Below, piece after piece: positions 60,416 through 60,595 of a DNA stretch of 60,595 bases (position 1 is the stretch's first letter; each line of letters opens with the position of its first letter). The position numbers and the translations under genes are program-made. The stretch covers positions 1-60,595 of the forward strand of contig JALHMR010000027.1 in NCBI GenBank assembly GCA_022843945.1. The letters run 5' to 3'. Under the pieces are notes generated by a model that worked only from the letters and a program-made list of their open reading frames with translations, searched no databases and was not told the origin of the DNA. Source of the stretch: Rhodospirillaceae bacterium. Its GTDB lineage: Bacteria; Pseudomonadota; Alphaproteobacteria; CACIAM-22H2.

Positions 60416-60476
60416 GTCACCCCGGACAAGGCGACGTCTGCGTCGCCGCGATCCGGGCTCCATTGTGCCGGCTGAC
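60416..60476. repeat. Palindromic intergenic repeat, copy 4
   Basis: It starts GTCACCCCGGACAAG, contains GGCGACG-TCTG-CGTCGCC (a seven-pair hairpin) and CCGGG arms, and ends GGCTGAC. It closely resembles copy 3. The remaining 119 bases to the window end show no supported gene. Confidence 0.65.
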
Positions 60477-60595
60477 AGATGGACCCCTGTATATGAACCG
60501 CCGGCACGTTGGTAACGTGCTCGAGCGGCACGGAGCCCGTTGGACCCCTGCTCTGCGGTGTGAGGCCGTAGGAGCGCGATTCCGGCAGGGGCCCG

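Noticed and set aside
60193-60531. Minus-strand ORF at the window end
   Set aside because: It overlaps the small helical gene and a palindromic repeat, and its translation is low-complexity.

Overview
The window is high-GC DNA with tightly packed, often overlapping genes from an alphaproteobacterium. The lineage call rests on a FixJ/FixK/FnrN-type oxygen-control set, a homologue of the alphaproteobacterial F1-ATPase zeta subunit, Coq7, GluQRS and several small alphaproteobacterial-type proteins. A Rhodospirillales-like origin would fit, but the species cannot be named from the sequence. No gene-free stretch exceeds about 300 bases. No transposase, integrase or CRISPR array was seen.

1-12.4 kb is ordinary metabolism. 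It holds an aspartate-dehydrogenase-like gene, a spermidine-synthase-like protein, a Tat-exported PhoD phosphatase, a PD-(D/E)XK-like protein, a GST, a Bug/TctC solute receptor, a thioesterase-hydrolase-epimerase operon, a fumarylacetoacetate-hydrolase-family enzyme, an unusual RTX-like repeat protein and an orphan receiver protein.

12.5-46 kb is a large low-oxygen island. Its genes are NnrS, a DUF1858 protein, a Dnr-like regulator, a frameshifted nirK, a FixJ-FixK pair whose fixK leads an operon with an AMP/thymidine-phosphorylase-like enzyme and a beta-CASP nuclease, a universal stress protein, a small cytochrome c with a zeta-like protein, a P-type ATPase with a terminator in its leader, CBS and CBS-BON proteins, an ADP-forming acyl-CoA synthetase/GNAT fusion, a [4Fe-4S] FnrN-type regulator, the complete cbb3 oxidase operon ccoNOQP-GHIS and a FocA/NirC channel. 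Ten FNR/Anr/Dnr-type sites (TTGAT-N4-ATCAA or close) lie in its intergenic gaps. Together the genes look like a regulon for microaerobic respiration, NO/nitrite handling and energy-saving dormancy, similar in content to the mycobacterial DosR regulon. A tRNA-Leu(CAA) gene follows at 46.14-46.22 kb.

46.4-60.6 kb returns to general functions: an H-NOX NO sensor with its histidine kinase, a YqaA/DedA-type membrane protein, a fluoride channel, DsbB, Coq7, an AraC regulator, an ABC importer with two different permeases plus a fumarylacetoacetate-hydrolase-family enzyme, an HNH nuclease, a carboxylesterase, GluQRS, an Mpo1-like protein and small conserved ORFs. Palindromic intergenic repeats of the GTCAYSCCGG type occur only in this last part.
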